Of a stretch of 64,000 nucleotides of DNA, positions 20,760 through 32,274 are shown piece by piece; position 1 is the stretch's first letter, and the number at the start of each line of letters is the position of its first letter. The translations under genes and the position numbers were made by a program. The stretch covers positions 124,001 through 188,000 of the forward strand of contig JACEVL010000430.1 of NCBI GenBank assembly GCA_020284085.1. Direction: 5' to 3'. Origin of the DNA: Aporrectodea caliginosa (taxonomy: Eukaryota; Annelida; Clitellata; Crassiclitellata; Lumbricidae). The notes under the pieces are model-generated. The model was given only the letters and a program-made list of their open reading frames with translations. It had not been told where the DNA came from and ran no database searches.

Positions 20760-22760
20760 AATCAGTCAGTTAGTTAGTTAGTCATTCGAATTAAAATTAA
20801 ATAACCATATAGTGAGATTCTAGTTGGTGAGATAGTTAGCTAACCAGTTAATCCATCAAGCAATCGGTGTATTTCAGTCAAGCAATCAGTCGAGCAATAA
20901 GTATCTCGGTCAAGCAAATGAGCATTTAGTATGTAGGTCATGCAAAGAAGCAATAACTTGCCAATAAGTATGTTGATCAGTCAAACAAGTGATAAGTATG
21001 TCAGTCAATCAAACAAGCAATAAGTATGTCCGTTAATCTAGCAACCCGTTGATATCATATATAGGCTAGAGTTGGCGGAAGTGGGATGGGCGCCGTTTTA
21101 GTTGGCTGCCAGTTTTCACGTTCACGTTTCGTTTGTTTTCGTGTATTCGTCGTTAAAATTTTGATAAGATGTATGTACACCAGAGTGTGGTTATGCAACT
21201 GGTACAATAACGAATATACTTACTTACTTATTTACTTAAAGTCAATCAATCAAGCAGGCAATAAGTATGTCAATCAAGCAAGCAATAACTATGTCATTCA
21301 ATCAAGAAGGCAATAAGTATATCAGTCAATCAAGAAAGCAATAAGTATGTCAGTCAATCAAGAAAGCAATAAGTATGTCAGTCAGTCAAGAAAGCAATAA
21401 GTATGTCAGTCAGTCAAGAAAGCAATAAGTATGTCAGTCAATCAAGAAAGCAATAAGTATATCAGTCAATCAAGAAAGCAATAAGTATGTCAGTCAATCA
21501 AGAAAGCAATAAGTATGTCAGTCAGTCAAGAAAGCAATAAGTATGTCAGTCAGTCAAGAAAGCAATAAGTATGTCAGTCAGTCAAGAAAGCAATAAGTAT
21601 GTCAGTCAGTCAAGAAAGCAATAAGTATGTCAGTCAATCAAGAAAGCAATAAGTATGTCAGTCAGTCAAGAAAGCAATAAGTATGTCAGTCAATCAAGAA
21701 AGCAATAAGTATGTCAGTCAGTCAAGAAAGCAATAAGTATGTCAGTCAATCAAGAAAGCAATAAGTATGTCAGTCAATCAAGAAAGCAATAAGTATGTCA
21801 GTCAGTTAAGAAAGCAATAAGTATGTCAGTCAATCAAGAAAGCAATAAGTATGTCAGTCAATCAAGAAAGCAATAAGTATGTCAGTCAGTCAAGAAAGCA
21901 ATAAGTATGTCAGTCAGTCAAGAAAGCAATAAGTATGTCAGTCAGTCAAGAAAGCAATAAGTATGTCAGTCAAGAAAGCAATAAGTATGTCAGTCAATCA
22001 AGAAAGCAATAAGTATGTCAGTCAGTCAAGAAAGCAATAAGTATGTCAGTCAGTCAAGAAAGCAATAAGTATGTCAGTCAGTCAAGAAAGCAATAAGTGT
22101 GTCAGTCAGTCAAGAAAGCAATAAGTATGTCAGTCAATCAAGAAAGCAATAAGTATGTCAGTCAATCAAGAAGGCAATAAGCAAGTCAGTCAGTCAAGAA
22201 AGCAATAAGTATGTCAGTCAGTCAAGAAAGCAATAAGTATGTCAGTCAATCAAGAAGGCAATAAGTATGTCAGTCAATCAAGAAAGCAATAAGTATGTCA
22301 GTCAATCAAGAAGGCAATAAGTATGTCAGTCAGTCAAGAAAGCAATAAGTATGTCAGTCAGTCAAGAAAGCAATAAGTATGTCAGTCAATCAAGAAGGCA
22401 ATAAGTATGTCAGTCAATCAAGAAGGCAATAAGTATGTCAGTCAGTCAAGAAAGCAATAAGTATGTCAGTCAATCAAGAAAGCTATAAGTATGTTGACCA
22501 GTAATTCAAGAAAGCAATAAGTATGTCAGTCAATCAAGAAAGCTATAAGTATGTCAGTCAGTCAAGCAGACAGTCAGTATGTAAGTCAATCAAGCAACAA
22601 TCAGTGTCAGGCAAGCAAACAGGCAATGAGTATGTTAGTCAAATTATCGGTCAGTATGTCGGTCAATCATGCAAGCAACCAGTGTCCAAGTGAAAAGTCA
22701 GTATGTCATTAATTCAAGCAATCAGTCTTTCAATCAGTCAGGCATGCATCAGTTTATCAG
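20760..22760. repeat. 28-bp minisatellite (AAGTATGTCAGTCAATCAAGAAAGCAAT)n, mostly homogeneous
   Basis: Near-identical 28-bp units (GTCAGTCAATCAAG then AAAGCAATAAGTAT) fill about 21240-22560, roughly 47 copies. Degenerate units at 20860-21060 and 22570-22760 flank the clean core. The array lies in the intron between the SUEL and CUB exons and starts about 35 bp after the SUEL donor as degenerate AGTTAGTCAT words. Confidence 0.93.
21160..21240 (+). mobile_element. LINE 3'-end fragment
   Basis: GTATGTACACCAGAGTGTGG, then AACTGGTACAATAACG, then an ATACTTACTTACTTA tail match the 3' UTR and (ACTT)n tail of the LINE ending at 16492. It sits inside the degenerate left edge of the 28-bp minisatellite. 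Confidence 0.75.
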
Positions 22761-23795
22761 TCGATAAAGCAAGCGATCAGGATGTCAATCAATCACTCAA
22801 CAAGACAGCATACCAATCTTTCAACGAACTGTCAATATCACAATATGTGGAGGGAGTTTAGGTTAATGGTTAATCGATTCCCGCAACCCTCCCAAAGGTC
22901 CACTCAGCCTTTCATTCGTCAGATGGCGCTGGTAAAATGGGCATTACGACAGATGGGCGCCTTGCATGGCTGTCATGCAGTTAAATTCGACTCCTGTAAT
23001 AACTTGTGATTCACATTATGACTTGTAATCATATTGCGTACAGGTCAGTTTGAATCAATAAAGGAAGAATATAAAAATAGTCTATACACTCCGGGGTCGA
23101 CGCAACTAACATCCGCAAGATGTCGCTAAACACTAGAAGTAGCTCGCCAATGGTAAATGTGAAGATGAGAATGACTGCTTTTTACACAGGATGGCTAACT
23201 GGAACTGTGGGGTTTTTATAGGCGTACCGTATTAGTGTTCCAGTTCGACACCTTTAAAACGCTGCCATTCTCAGTTATAATATTACCCCAGTTGCGTTCA
23301 AAAAGTAAATCGTCACGCGCAGAAGCTTAAGTTAAAGTTGACATCAACGTAACTGACATACACAAGATGTCGCTACATTAAATCCACGTTGCAGTTAGAC
23401 ACCTTTAAAACGCAACATTGTCAGCTATACATAATCACCAATCTCGTCCAATCGCTAAGAGAGCTGTAATATGCCAAAAACTAATCTTTGCCGGCGGCAA
23501 CGGCCAATGTTGTCATAAGCTGCCGTTAAACTGGGAAACCAATCGCTAAATCTTGTGATACCGGTCATAATACGTCGTAAGGTTGAACTCAACGTAACTG
23601 ACATCCGCAAGATGTCGCCAAACACTAACACAGCTATATAACTCCCGCAGTTACAGCTAGACACCCTTACCCTCTGTAAAAAAAACAGTCATTCTCATCT
23701 GCATATTTACCACTGGAAGGCTACTTCTATTCTAGGGTGTTTTACAATGTCAACATTATACTACTGTCAACACTACTAAGAGTTACTGCTACGAG

Positions 23796-24095
23796 CTGGG
23801 GAGGGGTTTAGGTGAATGGTAACACTCCGGCACAAAGAGCACAAGATCAGCATGGACGCAGGATAGATTCCCACTACCCTCCCAAAGGTCGACTCAGCCT
23901 TTCATTCGCCAGATGGCGTCGGTGAAATTAGCAGTAGAACGTGATGGGGCCTTGTATGACTGCCATACAGTTAAATTCGATTCCTGTAATAACGTGTGAT
24001 CAAACTGATCATCCGTTCATTACACAATGTTAGAGTTGGTTCATACTATGGCTTGTAATCATACTGCGTTCATGTTAGTTTGAATCAATAAACGA
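23796..24095 (+). mobile_element. tRNA-derived SINE (array copy)
   Basis: GGGGTTTAGGTGAATGGTAA is followed by AGATCAGCATGGACGCAGG and TTCGCCAGATGGCGTCGGTG, with an AATAAACGAAGATTATAA end. It is related to 3084-3390. Confidence 0.7.
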
Positions 24096-25129
24096 AGATT
24101 ATAAAAAAAAGTCTTTATACTCTGTGGTCGACGTCGACGCAACCGACATCCGCTAGATGTCTCTAAACACTAGAAGTAGCTTGCCAGTGGTAAATATGCA
24201 AAGAGAATGACTGCTTTTTGCACTGGGTGTCTAACTGGAACTGTGGGATTTATAATAACCGTACCGTATTAGTGTTCCAGTTAGACACCTTTAAAACGCT
24301 GCCATTCTCAGCTATATATTTGCCAGTTGCATTCAATAGCTGTAATACTTGAGCTGTAATATGCCAAAACTAATCTTTGTCGGCGGCAACGGCCTATGTT
24401 GTCATAAGCTGCCGTTAAACTGTGGATCCAATCCAATAGCTGTAATCGTAAACTACTTATAATTGTAAATTTTAACTCCGCCAATGTTTGTACTATGACA
24501 GTGCCAGTCCCAAGACTGGATGAAGTAGGAGGGCGACGCTAATGATCTATGTTATCGCACAGTGTCGTTAAACTGAAACTAGTGTCGTTAAACTGAAACT
24601 AGTGTCGTTAAACTGAAACTACTAACTAAGATCAGTAATATGCCAAACTAATTTTTGTCGACGGCAACGGTCTATGTTGTCATAAGCTGTCGTTAAACTG
24701 AAACTGTGAATCCTTCCATCCATCGCTAAATAATTGATCTCCCGAGGTATTGAAGCGAAAGTTAAAGGTCTACTTCAACGTAACTGAAATCCACAATATG
24801 TGCTACATTAAATCCACGTTGCAGTTAGACACCTTCAAAACGCAGACATTCTCAGCTATATAAAACATCAGTCTCGTTCAATCGCTAGATGATAACAATA
24901 ACCGATCTGGTTCTATTCGTCGTAATGTTGAATTCAACGTAAATGACATCCCCAAGATGTCGCTAAACACTAATACGGCTATGTAAACCCCACAGTTCCA
25001 GTTAGACACCTGTGTTAAAAAAACAGTCATTCTCATCTGCATATTTACCACTGGAAAGATATATACTTCTAGGGTGCTTTACAATATCAACTGTTTACTA
25101 CTGTCAACAATACTAAGAGTTAATGCTAC

Positions 25130-25430
25130 GAGCTGGTAGGTGGTTTAGGTGAATGGTAACACTGCGGCACAAAGAGCACAAGATCAGCATGGACGCGGGA
25201 TCGATTCCCGCTACCATCCCAAAGCCTCAGCCTTTTATTCTTCACGTGGCGTTGGTAAAATTAGCAGTAGGACGTGGCGAGCGCCTTGCATGGCTGCCAT
25301 ACAGTTAAATTCGACTCCTGTAATGACTTGTGATCATCCGTTCATACCATAATGTAAGAGGTGGTTCATACTATGACTTGTAATCATACTGTGCTCATGT
25401 CAGTTTGAATCAGTAAACGAGGATTTAAAA
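25130..25430 (+). mobile_element. tRNA-derived SINE (array copy, intact B box)
   Basis: GTTTAGGTGAATGGTAACAC and ATGGACGCGGGATCGATTCC give the A- and B-box regions. The body and the AATCAGTAAACGAGGATT end match the other copies. A 67-codon ORF here is an artefact of the SINE. Confidence 0.72.
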
Positions 25431-26164
25431 AAAATAGTCTATACACTCCGGGGTCGACGCAACTAACATCCGCAAGATATCGCTAAACACTAGAAATAGC
25501 TTGCCAATGGTAAATGTACAGATGAGAATGACTGCTTTTTACACAGGATGTCTAACTGGAACTGTGGGGTTTATATAGGCGTACGTATTAGTGTTCCGGT
25601 TAGACACCTTTAAAATGCTGCCATTCTCAGCTATATATATTCACCAGTCGGTGCAATCGCTAAATTGAGCTGTAATATGCCAAAACTAATCTTTGTCGGC
25701 GGCAACGGCCTATGTTGTCATAAGCTGCCGTTAAACTGTGGACACACACAATCGCTAAATTTGTCTTGTCACCTAGGTAAAGCGTAAGTTAAAGGTCGAA
25801 TTCAACGTAATACCCGCGTCAAATTGTCGCTAAGCGCAAAACATTAAGTACTACGTAATCTCCACTGTTACAGTTAGACACCTTTAAAACGCTGCTATTC
25901 TCAGCTATATATATATTCACCAATCGCTTTCAGTCGCTAGAATTTCCTAGGCGAATCGAATCGTGACGTCGTTCGGCGTAACTGACGTCCACAAGATGTC
26001 GCTAAACACTAATAAGGATATAAACCCCACAGTTCCAGTATGACACCATGTGTAAAGTGCAGTCATTCCCATCTGCATATTTACCACTGGCAAGCTACAT
26101 GTACTTCTAGGGTGCTTTACAATATCAACTGTCTATTACTGTCAACACTACTAAGTGTTAATGC

Positions 26165-26460
26165 TAGGAGCTGGGGAGCAGGTTTAGGTGAATGGTAAGA
26201 CTTCGGACACGGAGGGGAAAATCAGCATGGACGCTGGATCGCTTCCTGCAACCATCCCCAAAAGGTCGACTCATCCTTCCGCTCCCTAGGGTGCGATGGT
26301 AAAAATGAGCTGCAGTTGGACGTGATGGACGCTTAACTGGCTGTCATACAGTCAAACTCGATTCCTGTAATAACATGTAATTGTCCGTTCATAGTATTAC
26401 TTATTTGTAATCATACTGCGTTTATGTCAGTTTGAATCAATAAACGAAGATTATTATTAA
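26165..26460 (+). mobile_element. tRNA-derived SINE (array copy)
   Basis: GCAGGTTTAGGTGAATGGTA, ATGGACGCTGGATCGCTTCC and a GAATCAATAAACGAAGATTA end, followed by an (AATC)n tail at 26463-26497. The tail ends 22 bp before the CUB exon acceptor. Confidence 0.7.
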
Positions 26461-26519
26461 CCATCAATCAATCAATCATTCAATCAATCATTCAATCTCT
26501 GCGGTTGGTGATCTTCCAG

Positions 26520-26915
26520 TGGGAGGCGCTGCCTCGGTCGGAGATTCGTGTGAGCTGGCGGCAGACGACGAGGTCTTCACTGGCTTCCTGTCCAACCGTC
26601 TTTCCTCCACCACGTCGAAGCTGTGCGGTTCAACCGAATCTCCGTGGACGATTCGGGTCCTACCAGGGCAACGCATCAACTTAACCCTCCTCGACTTCTC
26701 CTCGGGGCCCTTGTCCTTGAAGGGCCCGAGCCCTGCCACTCCCTGTGACCTCTACGCTGTCCTTCAAGAAGCGGACGGCATTTCCGGTACAAACGTCTGC
26801 GGAACAGGAAGAGTCCAAAGTTTACACGTCTACACTTCCGTTGGAAACAGTCTCAAGGTCGTTCTGAAACCACGCAAGGTCAACAGCACCAACAACTTCG
26901 TCTTCAGATACGACG
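26520..26915 (+). CDS. Receptor exon: CUB domain
   Basis: This 396-bp internal exon lies between GTGATCTTCCAG and CGACG|GTGAGT, phase 1 to phase 1. Joined to the SUEL exon it reads ...FTCIK-V-GGAASVGDSCEL with no frame break. The translation follows the CUB pattern. Four cysteines are present (DSC, KLC, TPC, NVC). SPWTIRVLPGQRINLTLLDF is the core strand pair. CDLYAVLQEADG follows, then VYTSVGNSLKVVL and a final NNFVFRY. Sequons NLT and NST suggest an extracellular location. CUB domains mediate protein binding in many secreted and membrane proteins. The family's exon-per-domain, phase-1 symmetry is seen here. The acceptor lies immediately after a SINE tail, and the donor opens into a (GACA)n run. 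Confidence 0.88.
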
Positions 26916-26921
26916 GTGAGT

Positions 26922-27425
26922 GACAGACAGACAGACAGACAAAGACAGACTGACAGACAGACAGACAGACAGACAGAGAAAGACAGACTGAGAGACAGAC
27001 AGAGAAAGACAGAATGACAGACAGACAGACAGAGAAAGACAGACTGAGAGACAGAGAGACAGACAGAGAGGGGCCCGGGCAGAATGACAGACAGACAGAC
27101 AGGCAGGCAGAGAAAGACTGGCAGACGGACACAGACAGACAGACAGATAGACAGACAGACATATAGACTGACGTACAGAGGAACATGCGCGTGTACACAG
27201 ACATCTAAAGGGACACATAGACATACAGATAAACTGACAGACAGGCACAGGAACATACACATGCACACACTCGCAGACAATTTGACAGACACCTACATAC
27301 AAATACAGACACGTTAACGTGCGCGGAGACAAAACAAGAAAATACACACGAAGACATGCATACAGACAGACAGACACGTACACACACAAGAAGAAAGCAA
27401 ACAGACTCATAGAGCAACACTGACA
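26922..27425. repeat. (GACA)n microsatellite at the start of the CUB-CCP intron
   Basis: ACAGACAGACAG runs start six bases into the intron after the CUB donor and degenerate over 500 bp. It is the complement of the (TGTC)n tracts after the CCP and TM exons. ORFs on both strands are artefacts. Confidence 0.9.
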
Positions 27426-27769
27426 GCCACAGCGAATGCTACAAGCGAACGCCGCGATGAGATATATACGCATGCAAAGACACAAACAAGGCCACAGACG
27501 GACACACAGGCATAGAGACAGATACGCATACACACGCGCACGCACACAGACATTCAGAGAGTCTATGCAAGCGAACGCCGAGGAACCAACGCCTGCGAAG
27601 AGAGGGACGCATCCAAAGACGCACACAAGGCCACAGACAGACAGACACAGACAGACGGATGGGAGGAACGGACGAAATGAACGCAGAGCAAAGATCGCTA
27701 CAGATAAATCGCGCTTTATGCTCTCACATATATCGACTTCCGCTCGATCTGTATCGCTCCGCTGGGGCA

Positions 27770-28075
27770 CTAGCCTTGTCCGCTCTTTGTCCGCTTTTAG
27801 TCCACTGTTTGTCCACTTTTTGTCCGCTCGCTGTCCGCTTTTAGTCCGCTCTATCCGTTTTAGTCCGCTCTTTGTCTGATTTTAGTCCACTCTATCCGTT
27901 TTAGTCCGCTCTTTGTCCGCTTTTAGTCCGCACTGTATGCGTTTTAGTCCGCTCTTTGTCCGATTTTAGTCCGCTCTTTGTCCGATTTTTAGTCCGCTCT
28001 TTGTCCGATTTTACTTCGCGCTTTGTCCGCTCATTGTCCACACATAGTCCGCTCTTTCCGCTTTCAATCTGTCTG
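27770..28075. repeat. GTCCGCTC/TTTTAGTCC minisatellite
   Basis: Units such as TTTGTCCGCTTTTAGTCCGC and TTTGTCCGATTTTAGTCCGC repeat with a ~22-bp period and are imperfect toward both ends. Confidence 0.85.
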
Positions 28076-28129
28076 GTTCACCTTTTAGTCCTCTTTTAGT
28101 TCTCTGTAACTCCCGGTAACGATTTTGTC

Positions 28130-28325
28130 ACTTATTGTGCTCCGTATATCTCTGTGCGTGTCTGTCTGTTTCTGTGTGTCTATCTGTGTGTGTGTGTGTG
28201 TGTCTGTGTGTCTTTGTCTGTATGTGTGTGTCTTTGTCTGTGTGTGCCTGCCTGCCTTTGCCTATGCCTGCCTGCCTGCCTGCCTGCCTCCCTGCCTGTC
28301 ACACACGAACGTCTGTCTGTCTGCC
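28130..28325. repeat. (TG)n/(TCTG)n/(TGCC)n tract
   Basis: GTGTGTGTCTGTGTGTC grades into TGCCTGCCTGCC and TCTGTCTGTC. Nothing coding. Confidence 0.85.
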
Positions 28326-28339
28326 ACAGCAATGTCTAT

Positions 28340-28770
28340 GCTCTAATACCGGACTATTGTGTGGCCACTCCAATCTCATCAGCCGGTTCGGGCATGCGCG
28401 CATCTCATTATAATAATTTGAATGATTTCCCAAAATGGCCGTCATCTCTGAAAATAGACTGCTACGCGTAATGAATCCGATCTTATCGCAAGAAATCGAT
28501 TTTTATAGCGCTATCTGCGTACCGATGTTTACGATAGGGGAAATCTGTGATGTGAATGCTTCGCAGGGCTAAAAAAGGCACCTATACATAAACGCTGAGA
28601 TGCACTTGCGTATGCAATGCACAACAAACTTGCACACATACATGTTACAACAAATGGATAGGCCTACTTACGAATACATGCAAACATGTATGCAATGCCA
28701 ATATGCATGCTCACATTCAATGCATGCACTTATTGCACTTATATACATACACATCATACGAAGACTTATG
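28340..28770. other. No gene seen
   Basis: Mixed sequence with a partial TTTTATAGCGC word near 28501 and ATGCATGC-rich simple sequence. No exon or element boundary was recognised. Confidence 0.4.
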
Positions 28771-28774
28771 CACG

Positions 28775-28940
28775 CTTTTCATTCATTCATTCATTCCAGA
28801 TATTTATATAGCGCCCCTTCAGATTTCTACTCAGAGGCGCTCCCGACTACAGCGCGGACAGTACACTGAATCGGAGTTTCACGCCCAAGCGCATTAGCAA
28901 TTGCGAATGAAGGACTTGCCCAGGGTCCCACGCTTGCATA
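28775..28940 (-). mobile_element. SINE/LINE 3'-end fragment, (ATTC)n tail
   Basis: A (CATT)n run at 28779-28796 precedes TATTTATATAGCGCCCCTTC and CTCAGAGGCGCTCCC. The body continues with GAATGAAGGACTTGCCCAGG, shared with the SINE at 38355-38555. Confidence 0.65.
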
Positions 28941-28950
28941 TATTAAGTAA

Positions 28951-29407
28951 GGGGCCGTCCATAAATGACGTCACGCACCTAGGGGGGAGGGGAGGAAATT
29001 TGTGACGATGTGTGACATGGGGTGGGGGTATGAGGTAGTGTGACGTCACACCAGGTCTATGTTATTAAATTTAACAATTAACAACAATTTAATTTTAATA
29101 ATAACAGCACTAATTTTGAGGATTAAATTTTCATTATTTTTTAATTATTTTAATGTATACGGGTACCATTATTAATAATTTTCTAATTATTTCAATATTT
29201 GGTCACCATTAGATTTTAAAATATTCATGCTTTCGCTATTTGTTCCATGAAGGAGCATTTTGCTTCGCCATGGAAATTGGTTTTAGGGGGGGGTCAGAGC
29301 TTTGTGACGTCATTTTCAGAGAGGGTCTGACTTTTTGTGACGAAGTGTGACGAGGGGAGGGGTTAAAAATCGGCCAAAATAGCGTGACGTCATTTATGGA
29401 CGGCCCC
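28951..29407. mobile_element. PIF/Harbinger-like MITE, 457 bp
   Basis: Perfect terminal inverted repeats are GGGGCCGTCCATAAATGACG at the left and its exact complement at the right; the match runs 26 bp, through GTCACGC. The element is flanked by TAA on both sides (28948-28950, 29408-29410), a TSD expected for PIF/Harbinger. Internal TGTGACG...CGTCACA words add subterminal symmetry. There is no ORF. The superfamily call rests on TSD length and is less certain than the MITE call. Confidence 0.85.
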
Positions 29408-29479
29408 TAATTAATTAAGTAAGTAACTAGCCTTATTATAAATGCATGCATACATAGATTCATTCATTCATCTATATAA

Positions 29480-29535
29480 ATTCTGAGAATTTATATAGCG
29501 CCTCTTCAAGATATCTACTCAGAGGCGCTCGTCGC
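29480..29535 (-). repeat. Retroelement 3'-end fragment
   Basis: GAATTTATATAGCGCCTCTT and TATCTACTCAGAGGCGCTCG give a complete short copy. A CATTCATTCAT run precedes it. Confidence 0.75.
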
Positions 29536-29689
29536 TCGATGTAGGCATCATATACGCATACACGAGTATATTGTCGCCTACATTAAAGCACCCATATGTA
29601 TTTACATTCACCTAGGAATCGGGTTTATTTCCCCTTTATTTCGATTGGCGCTCTTGAAGTATGATTTACAGTGTGGTCTGATATTCACC

Positions 29690-30105
29690 TTAATTCATTC
29701 CTTAATTCATTCATGGATTCATTCATTTGTCCATTTATCCGTTCATTTGCTCATTCAATCATTTGTTCATTCATTTGTTTGTTCGTTCATTCATTCATTC
29801 ATTTGTTCATTTCTTTCACTATTCGGTTGTTCATTCGTTCGTTCATTCATTCGTTCATTAATTCAGTTGCTAAGTCGTCATTCATTCATTCATTCATTTG
29901 TTAATTCATGTGTTCATTGATTCGTTCATTCATTAATTCAATAATTCATGTGTTCGTTCGACTGTTCATTTATTCACTTGTTCATTAATTCATTCGTTCA
30001 TTCATTAATTGAATCGTTCATTTATTCTTTCAGTCACTTGTTCATTCAGTCATTTGTTCGTTCGGTCATTTGTTCATTCATTCGTTCATTCATTTATTCT
30101 TTCAG
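29690..30105. repeat. (TTCA)n tract
   Basis: TTCATTCATTCG/TTCATTTGTTCA units. The tract resumes at 31692-31725 beyond the hAT element, showing that the transposon inserted into it. Confidence 0.9.
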
Positions 30106-31691
30106 CATGGGCGTCGAGAGCCAAATCGGGCCCCGGGGCAGACATCCATCAGGGCTCCTCGTTTTTATTATTAAGCCGAAGTCTGGTGTAAGCCTGAAAA
30201 AACTCTATCAAACTACATTTAGGCTAAAGAATAATAATAAGGGTAATAATAATAATAACAGGGCTTTTATAGTGTGCAGTTCTACACAAAAAGGATAGTT
30301 CTAAATGAATTTGTGCAGCTGTAGAAGCATTTTTGTGCAGTTAAAACTAGTTTTAAAATGTTCATTGTCATCCGATTTGGCATTATTCACTATGGCTTTT
30401 CAAGGGGTCGTGCTGTTCTAAAAATTCCATTTGAAAACCCTGAATAATAATAGTAAAAGTAAATGTGAAAATAAATTTCTGGTTTAAAAGGTCCATCTAT
30501 GACTCTATACAGAAATTTACAGAAATTTAATATGAAAATGTGATTATGTGAATGTGATAAATGAATTTTTAAATGACATTTATCGCATTATGATACCCAA
30601 TTTCAAGAGGTGAGGATACGTCAATTGCTGTGTTGCATTAATTGTCTATACATGGACTAGCCTACGTCAACAACTTGGTCTAGCTGTAGCCTACCATGAT
30701 CAACTCTACGTACATCTACTATCATACTAGCAACGATATTGTCAGCTTGATTTGCTGCATCATTCGCTTTTGATGAAATTGAAAATGCAAGGCTTTGAAG
30801 GATTGCTTATCTCTCGTTTGCATTCCTGACTTTCACCAATCTTTCTTTCCTTTATTGAGCTCCAGATTTCTGATGGTAATTCATTTTCTAATTCGTTATC
30901 AACTTAATGGAATTATAATTTTTTAATATCAAATATTGGCAATTTGATATCAATTATTTATTGTGATAAATTACATCCAGCTGTAAGTTAAAGTATTATT
31001 TATTTTGACAATAGCTCAAATTTCAATTCAGAAATTTATCTCCAGTACAAATTGTATGCCTCCCAGAAAACGAATAATCAATTCTAGGTCAACTACTGAT
31101 AAATCTCAAAATAGGCCTAGGCCCTACTGATAAGCAGTGTTTTTAAAATTCAAGTTATGCAACTATTACGTGGCCTAGAACTTTGCATTACGCACCCCGT
31201 AATGCAAAGTTCTTGGACACGCATACGATTCTGGTGGAGTATAGAATTCGGTCAGAAATCGAAATTTGTCTGCATCAGTTAACTTTGCATCGGCATATAG
31301 TCCAAAACCATTCTGATGAGTGATGACCAACTTCTGTTCTCGTGCTCACTCCTAAATCCTCTGACTGAGCAACTGAGACTGTTAAGTTTCACAGTTATTA
31401 AATCGTTTTCGTTAACAACAATGCTAACCTTTTCAGTCCCATTTCCACCGTCACATTCGTTATAGGCTTAAATTTTGGTAAATAAATTCAATAGATCTAG
31501 TACCTCATTTACTTCATTACCTATATAAATGTAGCTATTAACTTGAAGCAATTAGACTGCATTAGGCCAAAACCCACAGGTTTCTTCAGTTTGAAACAAG
31601 TTTTAGACATTTCCGGGCCCCTGCCAGGGGCCCCTGCCATTGACCCGGGCCCCGGGGCAGCAACCCCCTGACCCCCCTCTCATCGGCCCTG
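30106..31691. mobile_element. Non-autonomous hAT element, 1586 bp
   Basis: Both sides carry the same 8-bp duplication TCTTTCAG (30098-30105 and 31692-31699). The left end CATGGGCGTCGAGAG and the right end CTCTCATCGGCCCTG are imperfect inverted repeats. GGGCCCCGGGGCAG lies just inside each end. The interior is AT-rich with no ORF of note, so no transposase is encoded. It lies in the intron between the CUB and CCP exons. Confidence 0.82.
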
Positions 31692-31699
31692 TCTTTCAG

Positions 31700-32240
31700 T
31701 AAGTCATTGATTCATATTTCCATTCATTCTAGCGCCTCTACAAGGAAGCACCACTCCGTGCATCCTCAACAAGTGTAGTCGGTTGTGGTTGAGGGGAGGG
31801 GGGTATCTGAGCAAGTTGCTCCATCTAGGGAGTGTGTAGTTCTGTTGAGCTGATTTTCGAAAATGTGCGCAATTGATTTGTACCTCTGGAGTGTTTTTCC
31901 GGCGTCCGAAATCCTTCCTTCTACGTTGAAACCGTGTTACGCGCTCACATCCGTCCTGATTATGTGCGGTTTTCCGGAGACCGTGTGTCAATTACGAACT
32001 AATGCACTGGATACAGTCAGTTCCCTTTCTGCACAAGTCTCCCAAGGCGTCAACTTGTCTCGTTTCTTTGGGACTGAAATAGTTTCCTTTCAACCCCGCC
32101 TCCTCCCATAACTGAACCCTCTGCACCTTCTCCTCTCCCGTCTTGTCGTCCCTCGTTTGTGAACCCACCTGGGCTGTCTACTAATGAAAATATTGACGAC
32201 TCGGTTGTAAGCGAGCGTTTCTGTATTTTTGTCGTTTTAG
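31700..32240. other. No gene seen
   Basis: A partial retroelement 3' end (CTAGCGCCTCTACAAGG) lies near 31729. The ORF at 31863-32111 (82 codons) has no recognisable domain or splice context. Confidence 0.45.
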
Positions 32241-32274
32241 TGTGTTTATGTATATATGTGTGGTGTGTGACGGT

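Larger units (their letters stand above)
22846..26460 (+). repeat. Composite ~1-kb tandem array (SINE plus palindromic repeat)
   Basis: Blocks recur in fixed order. First is a tRNA-SINE (starts near 22846, 23796, 25133, 26168). Next is CACTCCGGGGTCGACGCAAC. Then comes a palindromic segment (TGAGAATGACTGCTTTTTAC and its partner TTTAAAACGCTGCCATTCTC), then AGACACCTTTAAAACG blocks, then GGCGGCAACGGCC...GTTGTCATAAGC. Spacings between SINE starts are about 950, 1340 and 1035 bp. The array fills the intron up to 60 bp before the CUB exon. It is a segmental tandem amplification of nested repeats, not independent insertions. Nothing is coding. Confidence 0.8.

Noticed and set aside
21240..22560. CRISPR-like array of regularly spaced repeats
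   Set aside because: Units are contiguous 28-bp tandem copies without unique spacers, in an intron of an animal gene.
31863..32111. 82-codon ORF as an extra receptor exon between CUB and CCP
   Set aside because: It has no phase-1 acceptor/donor pair, no module-like cysteine pattern, and the CUB and CCP exons already join in frame without it.
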